Source: Apteryx mantelli
Taxonomy: Eukaryota; Chordata; Aves; Apterygiformes; Apterygidae
Direction of reading: 5' to 3'
NCBI RefSeq assembly: GCF_036417845.1
Contig: NC_089979.1
Location: 28,275,958-28,339,957 of the forward strand
DNA length: 64,000 nt
Below, in pieces: positions 1-12,185 of the stretch. The translations under genes were made by a program, and so were the position numbers. Every line of letters begins with the position of its first letter. The stretch's first letter is position 1. The notes below the pieces were generated by a model. It was not told the DNA's origin. It ran no database searches and worked only from the letters and a program-made list of their open reading frames with translations.

Positions 1-1900
1 AAATTGCTTTTATGTATATAAATGTATTTAAGGGGCAGAAGTTGAGCACATGCATAGCACAGACACAGTGATGAGACCGGCATACGAACAAGCTCTGGAG
101 CAAAGTGAATCTCTTCACTCTGGTCCTGCTGTCCTCTCTTCCATCCTCCAGTTCAAAAGGCATTTTTCCCTTTGGTAGAAGCAAGATGCATCACTTTGTC
201 ATGCTCAGCCTTGTTATGTGACCAGTAGACTACACGCTTTTATATTTTGGCCTTGTTCTTGGAAGAGAATCTCATATTAACAGTTTTTAGAAAAATCACA
301 CTTTGTACAAATGAGACCCAGAAAATCATGAGGGTAAAAAAGCAAGGGAAGACAAAAGAGAAAACCTTTTGCAATCTACTCAGGCAGCATTATATTCTGC
401 TGTTATTCAGCTCACATAGAAAAGGCTAAATCCTAAAATCTACAGAACCATGCACATTAAGATGGTGCAATTGTTTCACAAGCACTGACCTCTGCTAATT
501 GCAGCAACCAATTTCACTTCTCCCCAGTGTCTCTCTGACCTATGTGACAAGAGCAATTGTGCACAACACAGATCCAAAACTGCACTGGATTTCAGCTCTG
601 TTTCTAATTTCCGAAGACTTGGGATCTAAGACTGATTTCACAGACCTTTCTTCCCCCAGCAGGCACTGAACTGAAGCTGTTGGAGACAAACTTAGGGTTG
701 GCTTGATAGCCCTGAGCAGCAAAGTCTTCCCTTTATTCTCTGGAGCACTAGTAACACAAGTATCTCCACATTGCCTCTGCATGCCGGCGGAAGTTAAACC
801 ACTCCTGCTAGTCCCAGAAAGCATCTCAGGCTAGTCCTGCAATAAAACCTTGGCTCCAGACCTCCAGAATACAATGGAAATCAATAGTGCTGTTTGCTGC
901 TACAGGGGCCTTTTGAGGAACTTGATGCCTTCATTAATTGTTAAAGCTGAGACATGAAACACAATAAATTTCCATATGCTGTACAGTAGCCACAGATTGT
1001 CCAGTATTTCCTTACTACCATAATTATCTCTCATAATGTTAATAAAACTAGCGCAATTTTAACAAGTCAGAATGCATTAACATTCACTGAAGATACCAAA
1101 ACAGTATGTCAAGAGGGAAGGATAGCTGGTTTGGTTTGCTGTAAAAGGAGAAATAATTCTGTGTGGATAGAGTGTGAGAGGTTTCTAAAGGGATTATATG
1201 ATGTGGTGCCTGCGATGGGAAGGGACTGGGCTCAGTGACCCTTTCTGTGGTACCTGCCTTTCACAGACTCCTTGTGAAACCAGGGGTAAGTCACGGCAGT
1301 CATTTCTAAGTACACTAAGCACAGTCCTGTGTATCTCAGTTCCCTATCTACAAAAATACTGTCTCACCTAATCATGTTGTCCATGCTTCAGAGCAGGGAG
1401 TGTTTCTGTGTATCTTGCTTCTGTGCTTAGAGGGTGCTGCACAAAAGTAGTAACAGCAGGTGAAAGCTTAAATAGTAAACTTTTCTGGCCTTTTTCTGCC
1501 AAATTTCTCATTTTTAAATTGCCTGTTGGTTTTGTTTCAGGCATCTGTATGTCTGAGAGTAAGAAAAGAAAAATCCCAAACGTGAAGCAATCATATACTA
1601 CGCAGGGCAAGGAAACTTACTGCCTCCCTATGATCTAGCTAATCATTAGTTCCTGCAGTATTTTTTCTTCCTGATTTCCTGAAGCTACCTTCATAAATAC
1701 ATGCTTTTGTCACTAAGGCATTAACACACAATGAGTGAGACATGGGGAACTCAAGAGACAGAAGATTTATTTTCAATAAATCACCCACTAAGCAATGGAC
1801 CCTGCGTACCCGCTAGTTTAGTGCACTAAGCATAATGGAAGCCGTGTTGCTGACTTCACTTGAATCCATTAGCTGGGAGACGATAGAAACCTTGCTGCTT
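1..1900. other. Intergenic DNA, no gene recognised
   Basis: AT-rich unique-looking sequence. Only short open frames without recognisable protein features occur on either strand. I see no repeat I can name. A short piece around 1200-1250 vaguely recalls a CR1 tail, but too weakly to call. Confidence 0.6.
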
Positions 1901-1904
1901 GCTA

Positions 1905-2300
1905 ATGCTGCAGAGTGGCGCGGGGCCGGCAGCACACTTCCGGGAACGACACCGGCGCACCGATCCTGGAAACTGCTGGCTGGCTGGCACCGGAGGCTGC
2001 CCTGCTGGGAACAGCACCGGGGAGCACGGCTGTTGTGTCCTGCCAGGTGCCAGGCGAGAGGACGTGCCAGGGAAGATGATATTGGCTGGTCACCTCATTA
2101 GAGGAGATGTCTCATTCAGGGGGTCACCTCATCCACGAGCCGGCTGAGAGACAGGGACCCTGCATGCAGTGTCACAGGTGGACATGGAGCCTCTTCATCT
2201 GTGCGCTGGTGGTTTAGCTGGTCCGGAGGCACCTCTTCCCCTGCACACACAGGGCCACGAGCTTGGCCACAGGATCCTACCACAGGGCTGAACTTAAGGC
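1905..2300. other. GC-rich, CpG-dense patch
   Basis: Against AT-rich surroundings this stretch is GC-rich. In ~1915-1970 alone I count about eight CpG dinucleotides within 55 bases. CpG density remains raised to ~2065 and GC content to ~2300. Such patches in birds can be an unmethylated regulatory island or the remains of a GC-rich mobile element. No splice-bounded coding exon is recognisable: the overlapping open frames on both strands are what GC-rich DNA gives by chance. It lies about 37 kb upstream of the DCSTAMP coding start, so a link to that gene is only a possibility. Confidence 0.45.
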
Positions 2301-5300
2301 ACTGCAGCTCCTTACTTTCAGAGATCAAACTCCCTGTTGTTACACTCCAAATTTTGTTTATGGACAAAGAGGAAACGCACCTTGTATATAAAGCCAAGAA
2401 TCTATTGTTAGTATAACTGAAGTCTTAACAGTCTAATCTGAGAATCATTATTAGTCCAGATGTCGTTATTACAGAAAGAGAAAGAATATAGCTATCCAGA
2501 AAAAGTTTCAATAATAATGATGATAATAATAATAATACAGTTAAAATCATTATACACATACTTCTTACTTTCTACCCCTTTTCCTGGTGTTACACTCTCC
2601 CTTCCTCTGTTCCTGTTGGTCCTCAGATCTGCAGTTTCGCTCTGTTGTTGGTGGTGGGGGCTGCTGCAGTGAGCTGTAGCATATGGAGTCCTTTGCCAGG
2701 AGAAATATGATGTCCATGTTGATGGTTTCTTCTTCCTCTCTCTGAGATCTGCTTGGGGTCATTTTTATATGTTTGCTAATACTGGTTTGTACCTTTGCTC
2801 TTTCTTCACTGGTCTGCAGCTCCATGTTACGTCCAAATTTACAGTACACGGTATCTTTTATGTATGTTAGACACCTGTTCTTTGTTCTCTTTGTTACCCC
2901 TAAAGCCAGTTTTGTCAATCCCCAGGTCTGCATTTCTTCAACTGACCATGGGTGAGTTGTTTATAGCTGTGAGGTCTCTGATGCCAGGCCTGCGCCCCAT
3001 CCCATTTCACCCCACACCTGCACTCCTCTACGCCGCACCATGTATCCCCACTTTTCAAGGCCTCTGCTGTTGCGCCAGGCCTGTGTTTCTCTACGCTACA
3101 TCGTAATGCTAGAGTGGTAAATATCTCATTCTACGTAGAATAAATGCCTGTTACTATTATCTATCTAAAACCATGGTTATACCACACAAACAAATTAGCC
3201 ATTGACACCTGGTCAGTTAGAAAAATTGCTGTCACAGCTAAATGAAATAAAAGAGAGTTGCAGGCAGATCAAGAAAAGTTCGTACAGCCTCAGTCCTGAG
3301 GCCTTGCAAGCTCAGTACAAAGCTTTGGCCTGTTACTAGCAATGGCAATACTATATTATAGGGCTACATGGTTACAGTGTCCCCTGATGTCCTAGTGCTG
3401 TGGTCTGGGATGTGCTCACCTGTTTCAGAGAAAGCTGAGTAAAAGCAGAAGAAACAGAAGAAAGAGATGGGATTTTTTCATGGTTAGACAATGTAAGATG
3501 AACATTATTATACTTTAAGAAAAACTGCCTCTGCTGTAAATATGAAAGACCAAAACTGATGTTAAAAAAAAAAACTCATGTGAAGACTAGGGAGTAACTC
3601 CACAAAATCTGTAGGCAAATGAACTGGATAACTTGGAAAAAACACTTGAAGTGTCACAGCCTGCAAAGTCCTGAGGCACAAGGCACAAACCTTGAGTTTA
3701 AAAGGAATTTACTCTGCAAAGGAGAACCTCTGCTCCCATGTTTATAAAACAAGATTTCAGCCTTGCTACGTCAGCCATAAAAACAAAAAATGCTGTAAAC
3801 CAAACCAAAGGATGAACAAGAAAATGCTTCCTCCAGAATGCAGCTCTGAGGGGCTGAAAGTCGTGGTTTATCTCCCACCTCCACATTTTATGCAAAATGT
3901 GTCTGGTTTGAGAAATTACCTTTACCAGCCTCCCCCAGGCAGTGAGAGCACCCTGTGCATGGCACCGTGATGGTGGTAGACAGGCGCTGACACCCCGGAA
4001 GACTTGCAAGGCAGCAGGAGGCAAGTGGCAGGGCTGGAAGCCCTCCTTCATGCTGGTGGGAAGGTTTCTGAACAACACAGTGTTGCATGCTGTAGGTGGG
4101 GGGCAGCCTCTTGTTATACTGAATATTATATATTTACATAACAAAAATAAAGGACTCCAATAGCTGAATACATGACATCCTGCTTGTAATAGGAAGGAAA
4201 ACCACAGTTATGTTGTGCAGCCAAACATGTTCTGCAGGCAGACCAAAAATGTGAAGACTGCATCTCTGAGCCAACTATTGTGTTTTAAAGCAAGGGGACA
4301 AAGATTTACAAAGCCAACCAAACATTTTTTACCCCCCCAAGAACTTTGAAAGCTTGCCTTCCTACAGTGCTGGGTCAGATGAAATATAACACTTCCATAA
4401 CTGGTGCTTCTTCACAGAACATGGGAAACACAACATCCAAAACTAAATCTATGTCACTATAACATTTGAAATACCCTGTGAGTCATCCTAGACAGATCCA
4501 TATCTTTCACCACAGTAGTCATGGCTATCAGCAACAGAGACATTTTTTAAGTTCCTTTCATTGTGCTGTTTGTCAGATGCAACCATTAGGGACCATTGGC
4601 AGAGAAATGCCACCTGAAGTCATGTTCTGACCCCTAAGGCTTGCTTCAGCCTTTACATATACCCTAGTACTTTATGGTTACCTGAGGAACTGTGCTATGC
4701 TAATGGACCTTACTCAGTTCCCTTTAAACTTAGCTAAGTCTTTCTTATAAGTTAAAAGGAGGAAAATCAGCCCAGTAGAGGCCTTATAAATGCCTGAGCA
4801 GAGAGCTGAGAAAAGAACTGGCAGAAAGATCTCACTTCTATGAGCAATCTGCAGATTCCTTTCTGTAATTATTTTGATCTCAGGAAAAGATGAGTCTATA
4901 TATTCAGACTTCCCCTTCACTTACTCAGCAAGTTACCCTTTGGAAGAGTACAAGATCATTTTTACCCACTCTATATTGATTTAGAGCATTTTGAGCAACC
5001 TTTTTTTGCTCGAAGCGAAGCATATAGATCTGGTGGGATCTTAGGTCAGGTTAAGCTAAGCTGTGTCCACACTGCCAGTAAACTGAGGCCATACTATTCC
5101 TAGGATTCGCTTTCAGAAGCATTAGTTCTCTGATTTGGTAACCACGTAGCTGTGGATCCCAAGGCTGGCAGGGGACAGAGGTGGGAATATGCGGGCACAG
5201 GGTAAGGCAGGGAAGAATTACCACCTGGCAGCAGCATAGGCTCAGACCGCAGAACTACACCCCATGGGTAGGTCTATCCTGGGATTTCAGTGCTGTGTCA

Positions 5301-6790
5301 AGGACCCACTTTGGCTTCAGACAAGCCAACATCACCCTTGGAAGCTGTCCAACTGCAGCAGTGCACACATATCTCCTTAATAATAGAGCAGAGCCTCAGG
5401 GCAGACTGACCTTTAGTCTCTGCTAACTGCCTCTATAGACATTGAAGACACTCATCATGTTTTAATCAGTAAGTTGCATTGATGTCTGAGGATTTATTTA
5501 GGCATGCCTGCTACAGCCTAAGTCCTACCTAGTTCCACAAACTAGATGTTCCTCTGCTGACATTGCCAGGAGGGCACAAACTAAGAAGCATTTTCAGAAT
5601 ATACTACACACTCTTCTAAATGTCCTCTATTCTGTGTGTAACAATTAGATATTCACTGGCCAGAGAAATGCACAAGTTCAGGACACTTACACAGCTGTGC
5701 AGACCTGTGCTCTAGGCACTGCTTCTGCAAATACTAAAGTTACTTCTGCCTCCGACTCTACACTTATTTAATTGTTCCAATACACAACTTCAGCCTTGCA
5801 ACACACAAAATTGCTTGCTCTGTGCATTGTAGCAACATGTGCAGGTCCCATGGCCTAGAGTTAAGTCCGGAGAGCAGACAGTCTCCAGCTGTATCATTCT
5901 AGGCTGTGATTTCTTTGGTCTTCCCAAGTTGAACAGCGCCTGTTTGCATAGGATATCTCAGGGTAGGCAGGAGCCTGGTGTGGAAGCACAGAGCAACAGG
6001 ACAGGAAAGCAGCACCGTCAGCCTAGGACATAGCACGTTCTCTGCCAAGAAGTGCTGTACCAGTTCTAAGCATGGAGTTAGACATAACATCTGGTCAAAG
6101 GGCTGGATTTTGTAGTGCTGCTGTTTTGAATGTAAAATATTTTGGTCACTGTTCTATGTAAGAAACTTGGTGATAACCCTGATGTCCAGAGTAATTATAT
6201 CCTCCTGACAGATGGGTTCCTACAGCTTCAGTCGGGAAGGGAATTCTGCATTGCTTGTCTGCATGTGTAGATGGTGGTGTGATTAAGGAGTCACTTATTG
6301 TTCCTACTGAGCAACCTCACTGGTGCATTTACTGATTTATGCCACTATATCTGCTGTGCCTTTCACATAAAAAAACATAAGTTTAAGTATTTTAGTGAGT
6401 TCTGTTAAAAATTAGGCCATCGTACCCAACCTGACATTTCTATCATTGTTTTCTATACTTAGACCTTATGTGAAATTCATTGATTTTAACAGGCTTTGGA
6501 TCAGGTGCTGTGCACATGACATCCACACTGAATTTAGAAACCTGTAGGCATGATGCATTGATTCTGGTGATACTTGCTCTGATAGAGTGCAGTGTGTTCT
6601 CTGCTACTAGTCAAAGAAAGAAAAAAGCTCCCATTACAGTGTTCAGGTGGCACGTCAAGTGTACACTATGAATTTTCCCCTCTTGTAGACAAGACCTGAA
6701 ACAGAAACCAAGACACAAACACCATGCAACATATTAAATAGTATATGTTTTTACTTTAGCACAGACATTTCCAAACAACGGTATATGCAC
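2301..6790. other. Intergenic DNA, no gene recognised
   Basis: Mostly AT-rich DNA. It includes a short (TAA)n-type microsatellite at about 2513-2537 and a C-rich, partly self-repeating piece at ~2955-3107, where a segment containing GCCAGGCCTG occurs twice. The longer open frames at 3.7-4.1 kb overlap on opposite strands and show no protein-like composition. No gene or named repeat is supported. Confidence 0.55.
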
Positions 6791-6791
6791 C

Positions 6792-7560
6792 TGTCACGCT
6801 GTCATGCTATGAAGGTTCGATAGCAACAACTGAGACAGTAATATAATAATAATAAAAAAGATGTTTATTTCCTCACATAAGTTCTTGGATTAGTAACATC
6901 CATTAAAATAATGCGATTACTAATTTAGGAAGGATAACACAAAACCATCAGTTACTAATTTAGAAAGGATAACCTGAAACCGTCGATTACTGCGTTATTA
7001 ATGGGAAGGACTGCTTATCCCTACTTGAAAGCTTTCTTGTTCACTCTCCTAGTGAGAGGGCTCTCAACCTCGAGGAGTTACCTTAACCCAGCGTCCCAGG
7101 AAAAGGGGAGGGGGGGGATACTCACGGTCCAGCCGGAGAGGATGGTCAGGTCACGTTCCCGTCCCTGCTCAAACTCTCCTGGCTCCCAAGTCTCTTTTTA
7201 TACGGCTGGGGCTCTGGGCAAACACTGCTTTTGCTGACTTTTAGCAAGTTTCACAATCGCAGGACTGTTTGTTTGTCTGCTTGGGGGGACCCTGCTAGCG
7301 AGGCAAGACCACAACACCTCCGTATTGCTTCTCCCCTCCCCGGGGGTCCGTGCAGATTCCAGGTGGCAGACTTCTTCAGTCTTGTTAATGCTGCCATTCC
7401 ACAGCCTTGCGCATATCAGTCCTTGCGCATATCGGTTGGTAGACTTCTTTAGTCCTGTTAAGTCCTCTGTTCAGCAGCTTTGTGCAGGTCAGCTCTTGTG
7501 CATATCAGTTCTTCTGCATATCAATTGACAAACTTCAGTCCTGTTAACTCTTTACTCGCC
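6792..7560 (-). mobile_element. Probable solo LTR of an endogenous retrovirus-like element
   Basis: Read on the - strand this block has LTR layout. A repetitive presumed U3 lies at ~7380-7560, where the motif GCATATCA and variants recur about four times. A TATA box (TATAAAAA) follows at ~7194-7203, then a GC-rich leader, then an AATAAA signal at 6864-6869, and the block ends in TGACA at ~6792. A tandem duplication of roughly 36 bp lies at ~6914-6985, downstream of the TATA box. GC and CpG content differ sharply from the flanks. No gag, pol or env coding region is seen on either side, and no tRNA primer-binding site follows, so a solo LTR is the best reading. The outer end is uncertain because I could not find a convincing target-site duplication. 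Confidence 0.5.
6914..6985. repeat. Two-copy tandem repeat inside the LTR-like block
   Basis: Two adjacent units of about 36 bp both begin with TTACTAATTTAG followed by AAGGATAAC. They differ at several positions, so the duplication is not fresh. A third partial start (ATTACTG) follows. Confidence 0.7.
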
Positions 7561-9629
7561 CGTCAGTACTGCCAATAGTAAGCAAAAAAATCCAGCCTAT
7601 GTCTCTTTCCTGGAGGAGGTCAGGAACAGCTGAAAGTCTTGGCTGGTGCTTGCACCTGGCCAAGCCATGAGAAAAAAGGAAATGTGCCTTATCCTGGGCA
7701 CAGGCATGGACTTTGCAGACCTCTAGCTGCTGCCATGAGAGTACAACATCGTCTCTAGCCTTGATGGTGACGTTGCAGCAGACTCGGCTTGGAGCCCTCA
7801 GTGCTTCCGAAAACACTTGTGGATCACTCCAGACTGGCTGCTGCTATAACCTGCAGTCATCTTGCACCTCACAGCCTCAATCATTACAACTTCCTCTGTG
7901 TGTAAGTAACTTCCATTTTCTGTTGGGACACGCCACTTTCCGAGCCTTAGTGTGACCCTGAGGTTTTGCAATGTATGGTGTCTCATACATATTCTGGGCA
8001 AAAATGCTCCAACTCTACCCTTGGTTCAGTAAGTTTAGTCATTCTTGTATCTCTGGTTTCAGTAACACAAGTGCTTTATTACAAGAATAGTTAGAATCTG
8101 AGGGATTTTTCTTAGTACAGAACACCTGTATCTATTGAAGAACTTGTATAGGAAGGTGCAGCTTCATTTAGAAATAACCATGTTTGTGATTTATTTGTTT
8201 AAAACACACAGAAAAACTTGCATTGGTTTACTTGTTGATGTTGCCAGACATGTTTAGATGGCATTGAAGTGAGACAGCCAGGGAATGGAAGTATGGAACA
8301 TTATAAAGTTGTAAGTTTATTAAAACTGCACATAGCAAACCAGAGAAATGGTGTTTGGATTGCTTTTAATTGTAACTTGAAATGAAATAATTTGAAATAT
8401 GGAAATAAATCCTTCAAACATCCTTAACTCTGACCTGCAGGGATGACACACTTGAGCCACACTATTTGTCATGAAAGAATGCTGGAGTTAGAACATTAAG
8501 CAGAGAGGGAGGAAAAAGGAGAGGAGAAGTTTAAAGAAACCATAACTCTGAAGAAGTAGTTGAAATTCTTTCTCTTTCTGTCTTTCCTGGCCACAAATGC
8601 CTACCTGAAGCAATTCTGTGAGACTGGAATTCACCCAGCCATGTCCTTTGGATGTGAGTGACTGGCTTACATTATTTTCCCTGACAAGAAAGCTGGAAAA
8701 AAGACATTGTGCACATCTTTTGCTCAGTGGAAGGGGACTATGGTTCAGGTCTTGTGATATCTGAGGTGATTTAAAGTAATTTCTGTTTTTCTTCCAGGAG
8801 AATGCCTTCAGCACAGGGCTAGCCAGGGAAGGGCTGAGGAGCAGAGGAGAAGCAGTATGTCCTGGTGCCTGGGAAGCCAGACCATTACAGCCCAGACTGG
8901 AAGAGGCAGTTTTGCAACTGCTGGATTTGGTGAGAGGCTTTGTGCACCCTTAACCAGTCGGCCTCTTGAGAAGACCTTGCTGGGCTGTACTCAGCTTGTA
9001 CCTCACTGCAGCTCCTTTCAGCCCTGCTTCTGTCCCGCACCAGTGTGGATACAACTGTTTGGGCAGGTGTGCTGTTGGAAACATAGGTAGGTTAAAAAAT
9101 AATCTTTTTCTGTTATGAGTTTTTTTCAGCCCACATCAGTTCCCTGCTCTGGTTCATCATCTGGACATCCAAGCATGATGCACTTGCATGGTGGTGAGGG
9201 GTGGGAATCAGGGAAAGAGGGAGCAGGAAAGGGTAACATCAACCAGTGTACTGCATTTTCCTATGAAAATGCGGCTACCAATAGAGGGATTTATTTGACC
9301 CAAGGAGTCATCTAGACTCCTTTTACAACAGATGGAAGGAAACAGGCAGCTGTGCAATATGACCCATTTCCTCCTAGAGCACTCAGGATAAATTGTACTC
9401 TACACATGCCTAAGGCATATAATCCATAAATAGAATTGAGAGTGACTAGCTCACATGCAGAGATTTAAAGGCAGCTGAGAAGAGTCCAAGTCCTACTGCC
9501 TCTTGGGACCTGAAGGGAACTACATAGTCTGGATCACCAGTATGTAAAGTCCACCTAAATTGCTCTTAGGTGCCAAAGTATCTTTTTGAATGTTGCCCTT
9601 ATTTTTTGTAGCCTCAGAGCAGATGAAAA
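7561..9629. other. Intergenic DNA, no gene recognised
   Basis: Unique-looking sequence with a purine-rich tract at ~8500-8530. No coding region, RNA gene or clear repeat could be supported. Confidence 0.55.
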
Positions 9630-10350
9630 GGATTTTCCTGCTGGGGACTGACCAGCTGGAAAGCAGCTTTGCAGAAAAAGTCCTGGGAGTCCCAGTGGAC
9701 AAGCTGACCATGAGCCAGTAGCGTGTCTTTGCATCAAAGAAGTCAACAGCACCCTGGGCTGCATTATGCAGAGTGTTGCCAGCAGATTGAGGGAGGTGGT
9801 ACTTCCCCTCTGCTCAGCACTGCTGAGACACATCTGCAGTGCTATGTCCAGTGCTGGGCTCCCCAGTACAAGACAGACATGGACATATTGGAGCAAGTCC
9901 AGCAAAGTGCCACAAAAATGAGTAAGGCTTCACTCAGCACCTCTCATGTGAGGAGAGGCTGAGAGAGCTGGGACTGTTTAGCCTGGAGAAGAGTAAGGCT
10001 CAGGGGGATCTGATCAGTGCATATAAATACCTGGCAGGAGGAAGTAAAAAAGGAGGAGGCAGGCTCTTCTCAGTGGTACCCAGTGACAGGAGAAGGGGGA
10101 AAGGGCCCAGCTTAAAATATGAGAAATTCCACTTAAACACTAGAAAAAACTTTTCTGCTGTGAGTGTTGTCAAACACTGGAATAATTTTCCCAGAGAGGT
10201 TGTGGAGTCTCTGTCCTTGGAGATATTCAAAACCTGACTGGACATGGTCTTGAGCAACCAGCTTTAGGTGACCCTGCCTTGAGCAGAGGAATTGGACTAG
10301 ACGATTTCCAAAGATGCCTTCCAACCTCAACCATTCTGTGATTCTGTGAT
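9630..10350 (+). mobile_element. CR1 LINE, 3' fragment (truncated)
   Basis: The 3' part of a CR1 retrotransposon in sense orientation. Recognisable pieces in order are the end of the reverse-transcriptase ORF (around AGCAGCTTTGCAGAAAAAG), the segment encoding the degenerate '[13 protein letters not shown]' region, the conserved 3' region (GGAGATATTCAAAACC), and a tail ending in two ATTCTGTG units at ~10334-10350. The reading frame is broken many times. CR1 copies are normally cut short at the 5' end, as here. The central ~460 bp is nearly identical to part of the CR1 at 23.4-27.66 kb. Confidence 0.9.
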
Positions 10351-11324
10351 TTTTGAAGACCTTGTTTTAAAGTATTTCTCTTCGCATTGTCAATGCTAGG
10401 AAGCATTAAACTTTTTTGAGTGCCTCAGTAATATATCAGTAACAGTCAGCTTGGTTCATGTTGAAAAATGAGCTCAGCTCTGAATTTTCTTGGCTCAGAG
10501 TGGGTGATTTGGGGTATGTGTTTACCTTTTACCCTTACCTTGCTGATGAGTAACTTTATCTCCATTTTAATACAAGTTTTTGTCTAGAAATATCTTTGGG
10601 CTTTAAAAACTGGCAAAGAGTTCATAAGTAAACGCTGAACAACATCCCTTGCTATTTGGAGCTTGCTGTTATAGAGTTTGGTTTAAAACCACTTAAATTT
10701 TTTCAACTTTTAAGGAGAGATTCAGAGCAGACCAAAACAGTCAGAGCGTACTGGCCAGCAAAACCATGTTTGCATTGCCAGGGCAGCACAAAATCAGCCA
10801 AACCTTACTTGTTCTTTGTTCCCAAATGTCTAATTTCCTTAGCACACTATGTTATAAAGAGCAGTATTTTGTGAAGGACAGAATAGTTCTAGCTCCGCTT
10901 GTTCATGTGTCCATGATTCATTAAGATAATACAAACATTACAGGTAAATGCTAACAGTCAGACAAGAGAAAACTCCCAGCTGTCAACTACAGTATCATAT
11001 AAAATAATCAATGAAATATTCGTTGTTTAGGGTGATTACAATGCAATGTTTCCAAACCTGGTTGATGCACAAGATTACTCTGACTTTAAACTCCAGGTAA
11101 AGTTTGGATGATCTGTGTCTTTGCACTACCAGACTCATTTGAGACAAATTCAAGACAAGGAAAGGAAAAGTCATTAATTTCTTAAGGGTGCTAATGTTGG
11201 CATGAAAAAATGAATGAACAGGTTCATGTGACAGTTCTAAGGAAGCTCAAGAAGTAAGTGTTGGAAGGGGATGTGCTGGATTTTTCACACATTATAAGGA
11301 GCTTTAAGTATCCAAGTTAGGACA
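10351..11324. other. Intergenic DNA between CR1 copies
   Basis: AT-rich sequence without recognisable coding content or a named repeat. Confidence 0.55.
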
Positions 11325-11665
11325 TTGCAGTCTGGATGGAAGGACAAATAGATGGGTAAAACCTGGCAGGGTGGTCAAACTTAGAGGGTAATGGTTAATG
11401 GGTTGTATGCTACCTGGAGGCTGGTAACAAGCAGAGTACCACAGGGTCTTGGGACCCATCTAGTTAAACATCTTTTCCAATGACCTGGAGGAGGTGATGG
11501 AGTGTGCTCTCATGAAGTTTCCATATGACACTAAATTAGGGTTGCAGCTATGCTCGAGGACTGGGCTGCCATTCAGAGGTACCTGGACAGGCTGGAGGAA
11601 TGGGCCAAAAGGACAAATTCAACAAAGACAAATGTTACATCTTGCACCTGGGGAGGAACCCTGAG
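11325..11665 (+). mobile_element. CR1 LINE fragment (reverse-transcriptase region)
   Basis: A sense-strand CR1 piece from the C-terminal reverse-transcriptase coding region. It is recognisable from the segment that corresponds to 'NDLEEVMECALMKF' (about 11475-11520) through 'YLDRLEEWAK' (about 11580-11610) to the 'LHLGRN' region. It contains frameshifts and stops. It ends abruptly at ~11665, where a second CR1 in the opposite orientation begins, so it has lost its own 3' end. Confidence 0.85.
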
Positions 11666-12185
11666 AATCAGGGAATGACAGAATAATTCAGGCTGGAAGG
11701 GAACACAGGAGGTCTCTAGTCCAATCTGTTGCCATGAGATCAGACCAGGTTGCTCAGGGCTTTATCCAGTCAAGTCTTGCAAACCTCCAAGGAGGGAGAC
11801 TGTGCAAACTCTCTGGGCAACCTGTTCCAATGCTCAACTGTTTTCATGGGGAAAAATGTTTCCTTATACCCATTAGGAGTCTCTCCTGTATGGATTTATG
11901 TCCACTGTCTCTCATCCTTTACAGCTGTAAAGAGCCTGGTTTCATCTTCTCAATCACCTTCTCTTAATATTGCAAGGCTGCTGCTAGGCCCCCTGCAGCC
12001 GTCCCTTCTCCAGGCTGACCAAGCCCAGCTCCCTCAGCCTCTCATCACAGGGAAGAGCTTCAGCTCCGACCATCTCAGTGGCCCTGTGCTGAACTTACTC
12101 CAGTTTATCAATGTCTTTCTTTTATTGGGGGGTGTGTGTGTCAAACTGGAAGCAGTATTCTGGATGTGTCTACTAACCTCTTGCA
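11666..12185 (-). mobile_element. CR1 LINE, 3' fragment, antisense
   Basis: Starts at the left with the reverse complement of a CR1 3' tail (a degenerate GAATGACAGAATAATTCAGG) and runs through the complement of the conserved 3' region and part of the reverse-transcriptase C terminus. It is decayed. It abuts the sense CR1 fragment directly on its left, giving two CR1 copies in opposite orientation. The right boundary is approximate. Confidence 0.88.

Noticed and set aside
1899-2147. Open frames in the CpG-dense patch
   Set aside because: Several frames on both strands are open at once, as expected for GC-rich DNA. No protein similarity is recognisable.
3698-4144. 148-codon open frame (-)
   Set aside because: Overlaps competing frames on both strands and has no recognisable motif.
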